A stretch of 64,000 bases of DNA from Nevskiales bacterium (lineage in GTDB: Bacteria > Pseudomonadota > Gammaproteobacteria > Nevskiales > Nevskiaceae), in the NCBI GenBank assembly GCA_028698335.1, contig JAQVDP010000010.1, forward strand, positions 62,001 through 126,000, read 5' to 3'. Every line of letters begins with the position of its first letter. Positions within the stretch are counted from its first letter, which is position 1. Made by a program: the position numbers and the translations under genes. Below are positions 42,504 through 53,195 of this stretch, piece by piece. The notes beneath the pieces are model-generated. The model was not told the origin of the DNA and did no database searches. It worked only from the letters and a program-made list of their open reading frames with translations.

Positions 42504-43124
42504 TTACTTCGAGTACAACTCGACGACGAGCTGCTCGTTGATGTCCGGGACGATCTGGTCGCGGGTCGGAACCGCCTTGAAGGTGCCCTTCAGCGCCTTC
42601 TCGTCGACCTCGACCCACTCGGGCAGACCGACCTGGTTGGCGATCGACAGCGACTCGGAGATACGCGACTGATTGCGCGACGCTTCGCGCACTTCGATCA
42701 CGTCGCCGACCTTGACCTGATACGACGGAATGTTGACCGGCTTGCCATTGACCAGGATCGCCTTGTGCGAAACCAGCTGGCGAGCCTCCGCGCGGGTGCG
42801 CGAGAAGCCCATCCGGTACACCGTGTTGTCGAGGCGCGACTCGAGAAGCTGCAGCAGGATCAGGCCCGTGGAGCCCTTCTTCTGCGCCGCCTTCTTGTAG
42901 TAGTTCAGGAACTGCCGCTCCAGAACGCCGTACATCTGCTTGAGCTTCTGCTTCTCACGCAGCTGCAGGGCATAGTCCGACAGGCGGGTCCGCGCGGAGC
43001 CGTGCTGGCCCGGGCGCGATTCCATGTTGCACTTGCCGTCCAGCGGACGCGCACGCGACTTCAGCAGCAGGTCGGTGCCGGCGCGGCGGGAAAGCTTGCA
43101 CTTGGGGCCGATATAACGTGCCAT
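42504..43124 (-). CDS. rpsD: 30S ribosomal protein S4
   Basis: 206 residues: [19 protein letters not shown] start, the [19 protein letters not shown]4 RNA-binding domain near residues 105-125. Primary 16S rRNA binder and, in E. coli, the translational regulator of the alpha operon through the rpsM leader. Zinc-finger cysteines found in Gram-positive S4 are absent. Confidence 0.98.
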   Translation of the reverse strand: MARYIGPKCKLSRRAGTDLLLKSRARPLDGKCNMESRPGQHGSARTRLSDYALQLREKQKLKQMYGVLERQFLNYYKKAAQKKGSTGLILLQLLESRLDNTVYRMGFSRTRAEARQLVSHKAILVNGKPVNIPSYQVKVGDVIEVREASRNQSRISESLSIANQVGLPEWVEVDEKALKGTFKAVPTRDQIVPDINEQLVVELYSK

Positions 43125-43142
43125 GTTTCGTCCTCTCCTGGC

Positions 43143-43541
43143 TTACACGCGGCGGCGCTTGGGCGCCCGGCAGCCGTTGTGCGGAATCGGCGTCACATCG
43201 GTGATATGCGTCACCTTGAAACCCACCGCGTTGAGCGCGCGTACCGCGGACTCGCGGCCCGGGCCGGGGCCCTTCACGCGCACTTCCAGATTCTTGACGC
43301 CGTGTTCGGCGGCAGCCTGACCGGCCTTGTCGGCGGCGACCTGCGCAGCGAACGGCGTCGACTTGCGCGATCCGCGGAAGCCGGCAGCACCTGCGGTGCT
43401 CCAGGACAGTGCGTTGCCCTGGCGGTCCGTGATCAGAATGATCGTGTTGTTGAAGGAAGCATGAATATGCGCCACCGCATCGGTGACGTTCTTCTTGACC
43501 TTTTTGCGTTTGGCCGAGCCGGCCTGCGAAGAAGTTGCCAT
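43143..43541 (-). CDS. rpsK: 30S ribosomal protein S11
   Basis: 132 residues. Start 43541 ([18 protein letters not shown]) is chosen over an in-frame upstream GTG/ATG because the family starts here. Core [34 protein letters not shown] region intact; ends RAPKRRRV. Binds the 16S platform near S7 and the mRNA exit. Confidence 0.97.
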   Translation of the reverse strand: MATSSQAGSAKRKKVKKNVTDAVAHIHASFNNTIILITDRQGNALSWSTAGAAGFRGSRKSTPFAAQVAADKAGQAAAEHGVKNLEVRVKGPGPGRESAVRALNAVGFKVTHITDVTPIPHNGCRAPKRRRV

Positions 43542-43566
43542 AGTCAGTAGATCCAAACGTCCTTAA

Positions 43567-43938
43567 TTACGCTTTCTTCTTGCCGGCGACCGTTGCGCGA
43601 CGCGGCCCCTTGCGGGTGCGGGCATTGGTCCGGGTCCGCTGGCCGCGAACCGGCAGGCCGCGACGATGGCGCAGACCACGGTAGCAGCCCAGGTCGATCA
43701 GGCGCTTGATACCCATCGACACTTCACGCCGGAGGTCACCCTCGACGACGTACTTGCCGATCTCGGTACGCAGCTGATCGAGTTCGCCCTCGGTCAGATT
43801 GCGGATCTGCGTGGTCGGATTGATGCCGGTGGCCTCGCAGATCTTCTTGGAACGGGTCGCCCCGATGCCATAGATCGCCTGCAAAGCGATGACCGTGTGC
43901 TTGCGATCCGGGATGTTAACGCCCGCGATACGTGCCAT
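43567..43938 (-). CDS. rpsM: 30S ribosomal protein S13
   Basis: 123 residues: [20 protein letters not shown], the [20 protein letters not shown] stretch and a Lys-rich tail contacting the P-site tRNA. First gene of the alpha operon, with its own predicted promoter upstream at 43982-44010. Length is slightly above the E. coli protein. Confidence 0.97.
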   Translation of the reverse strand: MARIAGVNIPDRKHTVIALQAIYGIGATRSKKICEATGINPTTQIRNLTEGELDQLRTEIGKYVVEGDLRREVSMGIKRLIDLGCYRGLRHRRGLPVRGQRTRTNARTRKGPRRATVAGKKKA

Positions 43939-43964
43939 TTTGCAACCTCGAACGAATTAAAGAC

Positions 43965-43981
43965 GCGCGGAAAAGCCGCGC
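43965..43981 (-). terminator. Hairpin in the rpmJ-rpsM spacer
   Basis: GCGCGG / CCGCGC 6-base-pair stem with a 5-base loop (CTTTT on the minus strand), followed by GTCTTTAATT. It overlaps the region where the rpsM promoter would start transcription, so it mainly affects transcripts arriving from the spc operon: partial terminator or processing site. Confidence 0.4.
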
Positions 43982-44010
43982 ATTGTATGAGTTCAGCACC
44001 CGCTTGACAA
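43982..44010 (-). promoter_or_regulatory. Predicted sigma70 promoter before rpsM (alpha operon)
   Basis: On the minus strand TTGTCA (44005-44010), 17-base spacer, TACAAT (43982-43987); each hexamer is one base off consensus. Start near 43975, leader about 35-40 bases. Confidence 0.65.
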
Positions 44011-44022
44011 GTGCCGGAAAAA

Positions 44023-44136
44023 TCAGCCCTGGCGCTGCTTGTGACGCGGATCCGAGCAGATCACGCGAACCACGCCTGCGCGGCGGATCACCTTGCAGTT
44101 CCGGCACATCTTCTTGACTGAAGCACGGACTTTCAT
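44023..44136 (-). CDS. rpmJ: 50S ribosomal protein L36, zinc-ribbon type
   Basis: 37 residues: [21 protein letters not shown], then [13 protein letters not shown]. Cys11, Cys14, Cys27 and His32 make the zinc site (C+ form), so this is the zinc-replete copy. It follows secY by 39 bases in the spc operon. Too short for most open-frame thresholds. Confidence 0.96.
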   Translation of the reverse strand: MKVRASVKKMCRNCKVIRRAGVVRVICSDPRHKQRQG

Positions 44137-44175
44137 TGCATCAACCTCTTGAGGTCATCGGAAACGGGCCCGGGA

Positions 44176-45519
44176 TCAACGCCCCGGCGCACCGCCCAGC
44201 GTTTTCAAATTGGCCTTCTTCAGCAGGCCTTCGTACTGATGGGACATCAGATGCGCCTGAAGCTGCGCCATGAAGTCCATCACTACCACCACGGTGATCA
44301 GCAGCGAAGTGCCGCCGAAGTAGAACGGGATGCTGGTCACGAAGGAGCGCAGGAGCTCCGGCACCAGGCACACCGCCAGAATGTAGATCGAGCCGATCAC
44401 GGTCAGGCGCGTCAGCACCTGATCGATATAACGTGCGGTCATCATGCCCGGGCGAACCCCCGGCACGAACGCACCCGACTTCTTCAGGTTGTCCGCTGTT
44501 TCGCGTGAATCGAACACCAGCGCCGTATAGAAGAAGCAGAAAAACACGATCAGCAGGCCGTACAGCATCGTGTACAGCGGCTGCCCGGGAGAAAGCGCGT
44601 TGGCAATCCGCTGCACCACGCCGCCGTTGCCGGCGTCGCCGAAGAACTGCACCATCGAAGCCGGGAACAGAATGATCGACGACGCGAAGATCGGCGGAAT
44701 CACACCCGACATGTTGATCTTCAGCGGCAGATGCTGGGTCTGCGCCGCAAAAACCTTTCGCCCCTGCTGCCGACGCGCGTGATGGACCGGAATCCGCCGC
44801 TGCGCGCGCTCCATGAACACCACTCCCCAGGTCACCACGCCGACCAGCGCCAGCACGATGAGCACGGTGAAAGCACTGATCGAACCCTCGCTGACCAGCT
44901 GCGCGGTCGCGGCCAATGCCCGCGGGAAGCCCGCGACGATGCCGGCGAAAATGATCATCGAAATACCGTTACCGATGCCTCGCTCGGTGATCTGCTCACC
45001 CAGCCACATCAGGAACATCGTGCCGGTCACCAGGCTCACTGTCGCGGTGAACAGGAACGCGAATCCCGGGTTGATCGCCACGCCGGACTTCTGCAGCGCC
45101 AGCGCCGCACCGACCGACTGGAAAATCGCCAGTGCCAGCGTACCGTAGCGGGTGTACTTGGTGATCACCCGCCGACCCGACTCGCCTTCCTTCTTCAGCT
45201 CCTTGAGCTGCGGGACGACCGCGGTGAGCAGCTGCACGATGATGCTCGCCGAGATGTACGGCATCACGCCCAGGGCGAAGATCGACAACCGGTGCAGCGC
45301 GCCGCCCGAGAACATGTTGAACATGTCCAGGATCGTGCCGCGGCTCTGGTTGAACAGGGCCGCGAGCTGCGCCGGATCGATACCCGGAACCGGAATGTAG
45401 CTGCCAATGCGGAAGACGACGATCGCACCCAGCAAGAACAGCAGGCGATCCTTGACTTCGCCCATCTTGCTGAGGTCCGGCATCATCGAACCCGCTGGCA
45501 TGCCCGGTGTTTTGGCCAT
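44176..45519 (-). CDS. secY: Preprotein translocase subunit SecY
   Basis: 447 residues, ten predicted spans. The start region ([19 protein letters not shown]), [14 protein letters not shown] in the plug region and FFTALVF near span 8 are typical. Channel of the Sec translocon together with SecE and SecG. Located between rplO and rpmJ as in other gammaproteobacteria. Confidence 0.98.
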   Translation of the reverse strand: MAKTPGMPAGSMMPDLSKMGEVKDRLLFLLGAIVVFRIGSYIPVPGIDPAQLAALFNQSRGTILDMFNMFSGGALHRLSIFALGVMPYISASIIVQLLTAVVPQLKELKKEGESGRRVITKYTRYGTLALAIFQSVGAALALQKSGVAINPGFAFLFTATVSLVTGTMFLMWLGEQITERGIGNGISMIIFAGIVAGFPRALAATAQLVSEGSISAFTVLIVLALVGVVTWGVVFMERAQRRIPVHHARRQQGRKVFAAQTQHLPLKINMSGVIPPIFASSIILFPASMVQFFGDAGNGGVVQRIANALSPGQPLYTMLYGLLIVFFCFFYTALVFDSRETADNLKKSGAFVPGVRPGMMTARYIDQVLTRLTVIGSIYILAVCLVPELLRSFVTSIPFYFGGTSLLITVVVVMDFMAQLQAHLMSHQYEGLLKKANLKTLGGAPGR

Positions 45520-45555
45520 CGTAAACGCTCGCTCCCGCGTATTCGCGTTGCCTGA

Positions 45556-45990
45556 TTACTCGGCGATGCTGCCGCCGGCGGCGGTCACGGCTTCGCGGGC
45601 GCCCTTGGTCACCAGCACACCCTTGAGCTGCACCTTGCGGCTCAACGAACCGGACTTGATGATCTTCGCGGTCTGGGTCTGGTGCGGCACGACGCCTTCG
45701 GCCTTGAGCACCGACAGGTCGATCTCGTCAGCCTTCATCTTCTCGAGGTCGGACAGACGCACTTCCGCGGTCAGGCCCTTCAGCGGCGAGCTGAAGCCGC
45801 GCTTCGGCAGCCGACGCTGGATCGGCATCTGGCCGCCTTCGAAGCCGACCTTGTGATATCCGCCCGAACGCGCGTGCTGACCCTTGTGACCGCGACCAGC
45901 GGTCTTGCCGAGGCCGGAGCCAATGCCGCGACCGACGCGGGTCTTGCTCGGCTTGGAGCCCTTCGCCGGCTTGATCGTGTTGAGTTTCAT
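45556..45990 (-). CDS. rplO: 50S ribosomal protein L15
   Basis: 144 residues: [37 protein letters not shown] near 30-46. Standard length. Precedes secY by 36 bases and follows rpmD by 46 bases. Confidence 0.97.
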   Translation of the reverse strand: MKLNTIKPAKGSKPSKTRVGRGIGSGLGKTAGRGHKGQHARSGGYHKVGFEGGQMPIQRRLPKRGFSSPLKGLTAEVRLSDLEKMKADEIDLSVLKAEGVVPHQTQTAKIIKSGSLSRKVQLKGVLVTKGAREAVTAAGGSIAE

Positions 45991-46036
45991 CGTATCGATT
46001 CCGATTATGGAGACTCGAAAACGGCCGCAGCCGCTC

Positions 46037-46225
46037 TCAGACTTCCTCGACCTTGAGCAGGTACGAAACCTTGCGAACCATGCCCATGTTCTCGGGCGTC
46101 GCCTCGATCACCGCACTCTGGTTGATCTTGCGCAGGCCCAGGCCGTTGGCGCAGGCCTTGTGGTTCGGAAGGCGCTTGGCGAGGCTGCGTACCAGCGTCA
46201 CCTTGATCTTCTTGCTGTCCGTCAT
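46037..46225 (-). CDS. rpmD: 50S ribosomal protein L30
   Basis: 62 residues ([28 protein letters not shown]). Typical bacterial L30 length, spc operon order rpsE-rpmD-rplO. Spaced 17 bases from rpsE. Confidence 0.96.
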   Translation of the reverse strand: MTDSKKIKVTLVRSLAKRLPNHKACANGLGLRKINQSAVIEATPENMGMVRKVSYLLKVEEV

Positions 46226-46242
46226 GACTCGTCTTTCCGCGC

Positions 46243-46758
46243 TTAGCCGAGAATTTCTTCGAGCGTCTTGCCGCGCTTGGCGGCGACTTCCGAAGGCATG
46301 TTCAGACCGACCAGAGCGTCCATCGTCGCGCGGACCAGATTGATCGGGTTGCGCGAGCCGAACGACTTGGCCAGCACGTTCTGCACGCCGGCAACCTCGA
46401 ACACGGCGCGCATCGCACCGCCGGCGATCACACCGGTACCTTCCGAGGCCGGACGCAGGAAGACCTTCGACGCGCCGTGGCGGCCCCAGATCTCGTGCTG
46501 AACGGTCAGGCCCTTGAGCGAAACGGTCCGCATGTTCTTGCGCGCCTGCTCCATCGCCTTGGCGATCGCAGCCGGTACTTCACGCGCCTTGCCATAGCCG
46601 AAACCGACACGGCCCGCACCGTCACCGACGACCGTCAGTGCCGTGAACGCAAACTGCTTGCCGCCCTTGACCGTCTTCGAGACGCGATTGACGGTAATCA
46701 GCTTCTCTTTGAGCTCGTTACCGGAATTCGCTTCGTCGTACTTCATCTGCTGTGCCAT
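46243..46758 (-). CDS. rpsE: 30S ribosomal protein S5
   Basis: 171 residues. Double-stranded RNA-binding N-terminal domain ([20 protein letters not shown]) and C-terminal domain with [19 protein letters not shown]. Involved in decoding accuracy. Start is at [13 protein letters not shown]; only 3 bases separate it from the rplR stop. Confidence 0.97.
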   Translation of the reverse strand: MAQQMKYDEANSGNELKEKLITVNRVSKTVKGGKQFAFTALTVVGDGAGRVGFGYGKAREVPAAIAKAMEQARKNMRTVSLKGLTVQHEIWGRHGASKVFLRPASEGTGVIAGGAMRAVFEVAGVQNVLAKSFGSRNPINLVRATMDALVGLNMPSEVAAKRGKTLEEILG

Positions 46759-46761
46759 CGC

Positions 46762-47118
46762 TTAGAACTCCAGACCGGCTTCGCGCGCCGCATCGGCCAG
46801 CGCCTTGACGCGTCCGTGATACTTGAACCCGGAGCGATCGAAAGCGACCTCCGAGATGCCCTTGGCCTTGGCGCGCTCGGCGAGCGCTGCACCGACCTTG
46901 CGGGCTGCCTCGACGTTGCCGGTGCTGCTGAGGCCGGCCGCAAGCTCCTTCTCGACGGTCGATGCGCACACCAGGGTCTGCTCGGCGTTCGGCGAGATGA
47001 TCTGGGCGTAGATGTGCCGCGGCGTACGGTGCACCGTCAGGCGGTGGGCACCCAGCTCGCGAATGTGAGCGCGCGTACGGCGGGCACGGCGCAAACGGGC
47101 TTGATTTCTGTCTTTCAT
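46762..47118 (-). CDS. rplR: 50S ribosomal protein L18
   Basis: 118 residues, 5S rRNA binder ([20 protein letters not shown] start region; [20 protein letters not shown] end). Its ribosome-binding site sits inside a small hairpin (47123-47137) and 101 bases separate it from rplF, an unusually long gap for this operon. Confidence 0.97.
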   Translation of the reverse strand: MKDRNQARLRRARRTRAHIRELGAHRLTVHRTPRHIYAQIISPNAEQTLVCASTVEKELAAGLSSTGNVEAARKVGAALAERAKAKGISEVAFDRSGFKYHGRVKALADAAREAGLEF

Positions 47119-47122
47119 ACGT

Positions 47123-47137
47123 CCAACTCTCAGTTGG
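47123..47137 (-). promoter_or_regulatory. Hairpin overlapping the rplR ribosome-binding site
   Basis: CCAACT / AGTTGG 6-base-pair stem with 3-base loop just before the rplR ATG (47118). The purine-rich GAGAG is partly inside the stem. It lies in a 101-base spacer (47119-47219) that has no recognised gene. Confidence 0.4.
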
Positions 47138-47219
47138 TCACTTCAATGTACGTACGCTGCTGTACGAATCCGTCGGGTCTGCACGATTCCGACCAGCGGA
47201 AACGCGCAGCGTTCAAGCA

Positions 47220-47750
47220 CTACTTCTTCTTGCCTTCCTTCAACACGACGCGCTCGGTTGCATACCGAACGCCCTTGCCCTTGTAAGGCTCCGGCGGACG
47301 GAAGCGGCGGATGTCCGAGGCGACCTGTCCGACCATCTTCTTGTCGGCGCCCTTGACGACGACTTCGGTCTGGTTCGGGGTTTCGACCGTGACGCCCGCG
47401 GGGACCGGATACTCGATCGGATGCGAGAAGCCCAGGCTGAGGTTCACCTTGTTGCCCTGGGCCGCGGCACGGTAGCCGACGCCGACCAGGTTGAGCTTGA
47501 TCTCGTATCCCGTCGACACACCGACAACGGCGTTGTTCACGACCGCACGGGCGGTTCCGGCCGCCATCGCGTTGGCCTTGATAGAGGCCTCGCTGACCTT
47601 GGCCTCGCCCGGTGCAACGTCAAACGTCACCGCCGGCGGAATCCGGACGGTCAACGTCGCCTTGGCACCCTTGACGGTCACTTCACCATCCGTCGCCTCG
47701 ATCTGAACTCCGGCGGGGAGCGGGATCGGCATTTTCGCTACGCGCGACAT
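47220..47750 (-). CDS. rplF: 50S ribosomal protein L6
   Basis: 176 residues, two repeated alpha/beta domains (MSRVAKMPIPLPAGVQIE; NLVGVGYRAAAQGNKVNLSLG; RRFRPPEPYKGKGVRY). Binds 23S rRNA helix 97 near the elongation-factor site. Ends KEGKKK. Confidence 0.97.
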   Translation of the reverse strand: MSRVAKMPIPLPAGVQIEATDGEVTVKGAKATLTVRIPPAVTFDVAPGEAKVSEASIKANAMAAGTARAVVNNAVVGVSTGYEIKLNLVGVGYRAAAQGNKVNLSLGFSHPIEYPVPAGVTVETPNQTEVVVKGADKKMVGQVASDIRRFRPPEPYKGKGVRYATERVVLKEGKKK

Positions 47751-47762
47751 CTCAGTATCTCC

Positions 47763-48158
47763 TTAAGCGACGATGCACAGGACTTCGCCGCCCTGGCCGG
47801 CAGCGCGCGCCTTGCGGTCGCTGACCACGCCGCTCGGCGTGGAAATAATCGCAACTCCCAAACCGCCGAGAATCTTCGGCAGGTTGTCCTTGCCCTTGTA
47901 GACGCGAAGCGCGGGACGCGAGACACGCTCGATCCGGTCGATCACCGGACGTCCCTCGAAATACTTCAGCGCGACCGTGATGGTCTTCTTGGCGCCTTCG
48001 GCGCTGACCGAGTAATCGCTCACGTAGCCTTCTTCCTTGAGAACGGCTGCGATCGCTTCCTTGATCTTCGACGACGGGGCAGTAATCACCTTCTTGCGCG
48101 CGCGCTGTCCGTTACGGATGCGGGTCAGGAAGTCGGCAATCGGATCTGTCATGCTCAT
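47763..48158 (-). CDS. rpsH: 30S ribosomal protein S8
   Basis: 131 residues: [20 protein letters not shown]. The second ATG (48152) is an equally good start and matches most family starts. [20 protein letters not shown] near the end. In E. coli S8 represses the spc operon at rplE; the corresponding leader was not examined in detail here. Confidence 0.97.
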   Translation of the reverse strand: MSMTDPIADFLTRIRNGQRARKKVITAPSSKIKEAIAAVLKEEGYVSDYSVSAEGAKKTITVALKYFEGRPVIDRIERVSRPALRVYKGKDNLPKILGGLGVAIISTPSGVVSDRKARAAGQGGEVLCIVA

Positions 48159-48173
48159 AATTCTGCGAACCCC

Positions 48174-48479
48174 TTACCAGCTCGCCTTCTTGAGGCCGGG
48201 AATCTCACCGCGCATCGCCGCTTCACGCAGCTTGTTGCGCCCAAGGCGGAACTTGCGATAGACGCCACGCGGACGACCGCTGAGTTCGCAACGGTTGCGC
48301 TGGCGGGTCTTGCTCGAATCGCGCGGCAGCTTCTGCAACGCAATGACCGCGGCATCCTTCTCTTCCATCGAGGCGCTCTCGCTGACGATGGTCTTCTTCA
48401 GAGCGGCGCGCTTGGCGGCGTACTTCTTGGTGAGTGCGACGCGCTTCTTCTCGCGCTCGATCATGTTGGACTTGGCCAT
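48174..48479 (-). CDS. rpsN: 30S ribosomal protein S14, zinc-free form
   Basis: 101 residues with [20 protein letters not shown] but without the CxxC...CxxC zinc motif, i.e. the C- long form. Lies 15 bases upstream of rpsH on the transcript. Confidence 0.97.
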   Translation of the reverse strand: MAKSNMIEREKKRVALTKKYAAKRAALKKTIVSESASMEEKDAAVIALQKLPRDSSKTRQRNRCELSGRPRGVYRKFRLGRNKLREAAMRGEIPGLKKASW

Positions 48480-48490
48480 GGGCTAGAGCC

Positions 48491-49030
48491 TCACTTGCGG
48501 AACGGGAAGTGGAACGCCTCGAGCAGAGCCTGCCCCTGGGCGTCGTCCTTCGCGGTCGTTGTGATCGTGATGTTCATACCCCGAACCGCGTCGACCTTGT
48601 CGTACTCGATCTCGGGGAAGATGATCTGCTCGGTGATACCGAAGTTGTAGTTGCCCCGGCCATCGAAGCCCTTCGTCGGCAAACCGCGGAAATCGCGGAT
48701 ACGCGGCAGGGCAACCGAGATCAGGCGCTCGAGGAACTCGTACATGCGCTCACGGCGCAGCGTCACCTTGAGGCCGACCGGATAGTTCTCGCGGATCTTG
48801 AAGCCTGCGACGGCGATACGCGACTTGGTGACGATCGGCTTCTGGCCCGCGATCGCGGTCATGTCCGCGACGGCGTGCTCGATGACCTTGCGGTCAGTCG
48901 TCGCCTCACCGATGCCCATGTTGAGCGTGATCTTCGTGACGCGCGGGATCTCCATCGCACCAACGCCGAGCTTTTCACGCAGGGCCGGGGCGATCGTCTC
49001 GCTATACTGTGTTTGCAGATTGGCTGCCAT
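48491..49030 (-). CDS. rplE: 50S ribosomal protein L5
   Basis: 179 residues. Start 49030 ([20 protein letters not shown]) is taken from family alignment; the longer reading frame upstream is not used. [20 protein letters not shown]-type segment in the middle, [15 protein letters not shown] at the end. Binds 5S rRNA. Confidence 0.97.
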   Translation of the reverse strand: MAANLQTQYSETIAPALREKLGVGAMEIPRVTKITLNMGIGEATTDRKVIEHAVADMTAIAGQKPIVTKSRIAVAGFKIRENYPVGLKVTLRRERMYEFLERLISVALPRIRDFRGLPTKGFDGRGNYNFGITEQIIFPEIEYDKVDAVRGMNITITTTAKDDAQGQALLEAFHFPFRK

Positions 49031-49043
49031 GGCTTGACTTACC

Positions 49044-49370
49044 TTAGCCGTCCACCAGTTCCTGGTTGGACTTGAAGTAACGGACCTTGCGGCGCTTCTC
49101 ACCCTGATCCTCGAACCGGATACCAACGCGGTCGCCCTTGTTGGCTTTCGGGTTCCACAGCATCACGTTCGAAACGTCGATCGGCATTTCCTTTTCGACG
49201 ATTCCGCCGGGAATGCCTGCATTCGGGTTCGGGCGCTGATGCTTCTTGGCGACATTGACGCCTTCGATCACCAGCTTGCCGTTGGCCAGCACCTGGGAAA
49301 CGGTGCCGCGGCGGCCCTTGTCCTTGCCTGTCGTGACGACGACTTCGTCACCTTTGCGGATCTTGTTCAT
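49044..49370 (-). CDS. rplX: 50S ribosomal protein L24
   Basis: 108 residues with the KOW motif near the start ([20 protein letters not shown]). Assembly initiator of the large subunit. 12 bases after rplN, 13 before rplE. Confidence 0.97.
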   Translation of the reverse strand: MNKIRKGDEVVVTTGKDKGRRGTVSQVLANGKLVIEGVNVAKKHQRPNPNAGIPGGIVEKEMPIDVSNVMLWNPKANKGDRVGIRFEDQGEKRRKVRYFKSNQELVDG

Positions 49371-49382
49371 CGGCCTGCGTCC

Positions 49383-49748
49383 TTAAAGAACTTCCGGAGC
49401 CAGCGACACGATCTTCATGAACCGATCGCGCAATTCGCGCGTCACCGGTCCGAAGATACGGGTGCCCAGGGGCTCCAGCTTGGTCGACAGCAGCACCGCG
49501 GCGTTGCTGTCGAAGCGGATCACCGAACCATCGGCGCGCTTGATCGGGAACTTGGTGCGGACCACGACGGCGTCGTGCACTTCGCCCTTCTTGACCTTGC
49601 CGCGCGGGATCGCGTCCTTGACGGTGACCTTGATCAGGTCGCCGACACCGGCGTAACGACGGTGAGTCGAGCCCTTGACCTGGATGACCTGGACCACTTT
49701 CGCGCCGCTGTTGTCAGCGGCGAGCAGATAGGATTCCTGCTGGATCAT
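49383..49748 (-). CDS. rplN: 50S ribosomal protein L14
   Basis: 121 residues: [40 protein letters not shown], ending SLAPEVL. Intersubunit bridge protein. First gene of the spc operon; only 3 bases separate it from rpsQ, so no independent promoter is evident. Confidence 0.97.
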   Translation of the reverse strand: MIQQESYLLAADNSGAKVVQVIQVKGSTHRRYAGVGDLIKVTVKDAIPRGKVKKGEVHDAVVVRTKFPIKRADGSVIRFDSNAAVLLSTKLEPLGTRIFGPVTRELRDRFMKIVSLAPEVL

Positions 49749-49751
49749 GGA

Positions 49752-50042
49752 TCAGCCTCCCATCTCGGCCTGCTGGACCGCGCTGGCGCGCTCCAGGATC
49801 TCGACCAGGCGGAAGCACTTGGTCGCCGACAACGGCCGGGTCGCGACGATTGCCACCCGATCGCCCTCGTGGCACTCGTTGTTCTCGTCGTGCGCATGCA
49901 GGCGGGTCGAACGACGCATGATCTTGCCGTAGAGCGGATGCCGCTCGGTACGCTCGACCAGCACCGTGATCGTCTTGTTCGGCTTGGCGCTGACGACGCG
50001 GCCGACAACGCGCTTCTGGGTCTTCTGGGTCTCTTCGCTCAT
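49752..50042 (-). CDS. rpsQ: 30S ribosomal protein S17
   Basis: 96 residues, OB fold ([36 protein letters not shown]). C-terminus longer than in E. coli by about a dozen residues ([10 protein letters not shown]). Overlaps rpmC by 4 bases. Confidence 0.96.
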   Translation of the reverse strand: MSEETQKTQKRVVGRVVSAKPNKTITVLVERTERHPLYGKIMRRSTRLHAHDENNECHEGDRVAIVATRPLSATKCFRLVEILERASAVQQAEMGG

Positions 50043-50245
50043 GACGCATTCACCTGCTGAGCCATCACCGTCTTCAGGCGCGCAATCTTCTTGCGCACAT
50101 CGCGGACGAGGTGCGGTTTGCCACCCTGGCCGGTCGCTTCCTGCATCCGCAGGTTGAACTGCTCCTTGCGGAGCGCGGCCAGCTCATCTCTCAATGCCTT
50201 CGCGTCCATGGACCGAAGGGACTTCACGTATTCCTGGGCTTTCAT
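50039..50245 (-). CDS. rpmC: 50S ribosomal protein L29
   Basis: 68 residues starting [14 protein letters not shown]. Start ATG 50245 shares one base with the rplP stop codon (TGATG), indicating coupling. Helical protein at the tunnel exit, docking site for SRP and trigger factor. Confidence 0.96.
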   Translation of the reverse strand: MKAQEYVKSLRSMDAKALRDELAALRKEQFNLRMQEATGQGGKPHLVRDVRKKIARLKTVMAQQVNAS

Positions 50246-50658
50246 CACATGATCGTCCGGTTGACGAACACCGTCTTCACCGGCAGCTTCGCAGCCGCCA
50301 GCCGGAAGGCTTCACGTGCGGTGATCTCGTCCACGCCTTCCATCTCATACAGAACCTTGCCCGGCTGGACCTTCGCCACCCAGTATTCGACGTTGCCCTT
50401 ACCGGAGCCCATTCGGACTTCGAGAGGCTTCTTCGTCACCGGGGTGTCCGGAAAAATCCGGATCCAGACCTTGCCACCGCGCTTGATGTAGCGCGTGATC
50501 ACTCGACGCGCGGCTTCGATCTGGCGGGCCGTGATGCGACCCGGCTCAGTCGTCTTGAGGCCCCACTCACCGAAGCTGACCTTGTTGCCGGTCAGCGCCA
50601 TTCCGGTGTTGGTACCTTTGCGCTGTTTGCGGAATTTCGTACGCTTGGGCTGCAGCAT
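50245..50658 (-). CDS. rplP: 50S ribosomal protein L16
   Basis: 137 residues: [39 protein letters not shown]-like core, [20 protein letters not shown]. Standard length; contacts the A-site tRNA elbow region. Confidence 0.97.
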   Translation of the reverse strand: MLQPKRTKFRKQRKGTNTGMALTGNKVSFGEWGLKTTEPGRITARQIEAARRVITRYIKRGGKVWIRIFPDTPVTKKPLEVRMGSGKGNVEYWVAKVQPGKVLYEMEGVDEITAREAFRLAAAKLPVKTVFVNRTIM

Positions 50659-50685
50659 TGCAGACTTCTCCCGTCAGTATCGGTG

Positions 50686-51375
50686 TCAGGCCGCAGCGGC
50701 CTCGCTGGTTTCGTCCTTGCGATCATGGCGACGATCGGTATCGAACACTTCGCCAGTGAACACCCACACCTTCACGCCGATGATGCCGTACGTGGTCCGC
50801 GCTTCGCCGACCGCGTAGTCAACATGCGCACGCAGCGTATGCAGCGGCACGCGACCTTCGCGATACCACTCGGTCCGCGCGATTTCCGCGCCGTTGAGAC
50901 GGCCAGAAACCTGGATCTTGATGCCGCCGGCACCCAGGCGCATCGCATTCTGCACGGCACGCTTCATCGCGCGACGGAACATGATGCGGCGCTCGAGCTG
51001 CTGAGCGACGGAGTCGGCGATCAGCTTCGCGTCGAGTTCCGGCTTGCGGATTTCCTCGACCGACAGGTGCACCGAGTCCGCGCTCAGGCCGATGATCTTC
51101 GCGACCTCGTGCTTGAGCTTCTCGATGTCCTCGCCCTTCTTGCCGATGACGATGCCCGGACGCGCGGTATGGATGATGATCCGCGCCGACTTGGCCGGGC
51201 GGTCGATCTGGATCCGCGAGACCGACGCCTGCGCAAGGCGCTTGGCGAGGAATGCGCGAACTTCCATGTCCTTCTGCAGGGTGTCGCCGTAAGCGCCCCG
51301 CTCGGCGTACCAGTTCGACGTCCAGTGGGTGCTGATGCCGAGGCGGAACCCGTTCGGATTAACTTTGTGACCCAT
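50686..51375 (-). CDS. rpsC: 30S ribosomal protein S3
   Basis: 229 residues with KH domain ([20 protein letters not shown]) and C-terminal domain ([20 protein letters not shown]). Forms part of the mRNA entry tunnel and its helicase activity. Confidence 0.97.
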   Translation of the reverse strand: MGHKVNPNGFRLGISTHWTSNWYAERGAYGDTLQKDMEVRAFLAKRLAQASVSRIQIDRPAKSARIIIHTARPGIVIGKKGEDIEKLKHEVAKIIGLSADSVHLSVEEIRKPELDAKLIADSVAQQLERRIMFRRAMKRAVQNAMRLGAGGIKIQVSGRLNGAEIARTEWYREGRVPLHTLRAHVDYAVGEARTTYGIIGVKVWVFTGEVFDTDRRHDRKDETSEAAAA

Positions 51376-51407
51376 AGCTTCTCTCTTCTCGTCGACGCGC
51401 GAACGGC

Positions 51408-51743
51408 TTAAACGCCGTCCGACACCCGGACCGTGATGTGACTGGTGGGCTTCAGGATGCGGTCCGCACGCCCCTTGGCGCGCGGCATGATGCGCTTCAG
51501 CACCGGCCCCTGGTCGATGAAGATCTCGTTGACCTTCAGCTCGTCGACATCCGCGCCATGGTTGTTCTCGGCGTTGGCAATCGCTGACTCCAACACCTTC
51601 TGAATCACCTTGGCCGGCTTGCGGGTGGAAAACTTCAGAATGTTCAGCGCCTCGTCGACCTTCTTGCCACGCACCTGGTCAGCCAGGACGCGCGCCTTCT
51701 TGGGCGACAGACGAACGAATTTCAGTACGGCTTGCGTCTGCAT
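51408..51743 (-). CDS. rplV: 50S ribosomal protein L22
   Basis: 111 residues; start at [20 protein letters not shown] (51743), consistent with family length. The beta-hairpin that lines the exit tunnel is at [20 protein letters not shown]. Confidence 0.97.
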   Translation of the reverse strand: MQTQAVLKFVRLSPKKARVLADQVRGKKVDEALNILKFSTRKPAKVIQKVLESAIANAENNHGADVDELKVNEIFIDQGPVLKRIMPRAKGRADRILKPTSHITVRVSDGV

Positions 51744-51753
51744 GGCGACGGCC

Positions 51754-52023
51754 TCACTTGCTGCTGCGGTCGGCGTGGCCCTTGAACGTGCGCGTCGGCG
51801 CAAACTCGCCCAATTTGTGGCCCACCATGTTGTCGGTGATGAACACCGGCATATGCTGCCGGCCGTTGTGCACCTGAATCGTCAGCCCGACAAACTCCGG
51901 GGTGATCATCGAGCGACGCGACCAAGTCTTGATCGGACGCTTGACGCGCTGATCAACCATCGACTCGACCTTCTTCATCAGATGGTGGTCGACGAACGGA
52001 CCTTTCTTAACGGAACGCGGCAT
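51754..52023 (-). CDS. rpsS: 30S ribosomal protein S19
   Basis: 89 residues: [40 protein letters not shown]. Head protein near the A site. 10 bases before rplV and 12 after rplB. Confidence 0.97.
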   Translation of the reverse strand: MPRSVKKGPFVDHHLMKKVESMVDQRVKRPIKTWSRRSMITPEFVGLTIQVHNGRQHMPVFITDNMVGHKLGEFAPTRTFKGHADRSSK

Positions 52024-52035
52024 GGCTACACCTGC

Positions 52036-52866
52036 TTACTTCTGTTTGCGTTTGCGCACGATGAACTGCTGCGTGCGCTTGTTCTTGCGGGTCTTCAGAC
52101 CCTTGGTCTGCTGGCCCCACGGCGTGACCGGGTGCGGATTACCCTGACCCGAGCGACCCTCACCACCACCGTGCGGATGGTCGACCGGGTTCATCACGAC
52201 ACCGCGCACGGTCGGGCGGATGCCCTTCCAGCGCTTGGCGCCGGCCTTGCCGTACTGACGCAGGTTGTGCTCGCTGTTGCTGGCCTCGCCGATCGTCGCG
52301 CGGCACTCGACGTGCACCTTGCGCATCTCACCGGAACGCAGACGCAGGGTCGCGTAGCTGCCCTCGCGCGCCACCAGCTGCACGGCGGCGCCGGCGCTGC
52401 GTGCAATCTGCGCGCCCTTGCCGGGACGCAGCTCGACGCAGTGGATCGTCGAACCCAGCGGAATGTTGCGCAGTGCCAGCGTGTTGCCCAGCGCGATCGG
52501 AGCGCTGTCGCCGGACTGAACCGTCGCACCCGCCACCACGCCCTTCGGCGCGATGATGTAGCGGCGCTCACCGTCGGCGTAGCACAGCAGGGCGATATGC
52601 GCAGAACGGTTCGGATCGTATTCGATCCGCTCGACCGTCGCGCTGATGCCGTCCTTGTTGCGCTTGAAGTCGATCACGCGATAGTGACGCTTGTGCCCAC
52701 CGCCGCGATGCCGCGTGGTGATGTGGCCATTGTTGTTGCGGCCACCGGTCGAGCTGATCTTCTCCAGCAGCGGAGCGTGCGGCGAGCCCTTCCACAGGTC
52801 CTTGTTCACCACCTTGACCTGGTGGCGACGACCGGGCGACGTCGGCTTAGTAGTAACCAATGCCAT
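52036..52866 (-). CDS. rplB: 50S ribosomal protein L2
   Basis: 276 residues, start 52866 ([20 protein letters not shown]). Universally conserved [19 protein letters not shown] segment near 225-243 (variant of GGGEGR). Needed for peptidyl-transferase centre formation. Confidence 0.98.
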   Translation of the reverse strand: MALVTTKPTSPGRRHQVKVVNKDLWKGSPHAPLLEKISSTGGRNNNGHITTRHRGGGHKRHYRVIDFKRNKDGISATVERIEYDPNRSAHIALLCYADGERRYIIAPKGVVAGATVQSGDSAPIALGNTLALRNIPLGSTIHCVELRPGKGAQIARSAGAAVQLVAREGSYATLRLRSGEMRKVHVECRATIGEASNSEHNLRQYGKAGAKRWKGIRPTVRGVVMNPVDHPHGGGEGRSGQGNPHPVTPWGQQTKGLKTRKNKRTQQFIVRKRKQK

Positions 52867-52877
52867 GGTCTGTCCCC

Positions 52878-53195
52878 TTAACTTGCGCCGCCGACCAGGA
52901 AGTCGATTTCCTGACCTTCTGCGAGCGTGACGTAGGCCTTCTTCCAATCCGAGCGGCGGCCTTCGCTGCGGCCGAAGCGCTTGGTCTTGCCCTGGACGTT
53001 GACGGTGCGGACACCCTCAACCTTTACGCTGAACAGCGTCTCGACAGCCCGCTTGATCTCGTTCTTCTCAGCATCACGCGCGACCTTGAAGACCGCCTGA
53101 TTCGCCTTTTCGGCGACCCGGGTGCTCTTCTCGGAAATGACCGGCGCGATGATGATCTGATGCATGCGGTCTGCAACGGTCTTGAACTTGCTCAT
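52878..53195 (-). CDS. rplW: 50S ribosomal protein L23
   Basis: 105 residues. ATG 53195 overlaps the rplD stop as ATGA. Contains [20 protein letters not shown] extended loop. Chaperone and SRP docking site at the exit tunnel. Confidence 0.96.
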   Translation of the reverse strand: MSKFKTVADRMHQIIIAPVISEKSTRVAEKANQAVFKVARDAEKNEIKRAVETLFSVKVEGVRTVNVQGKTKRFGRSEGRRSDWKKAYVTLAEGQEIDFLVGGAS

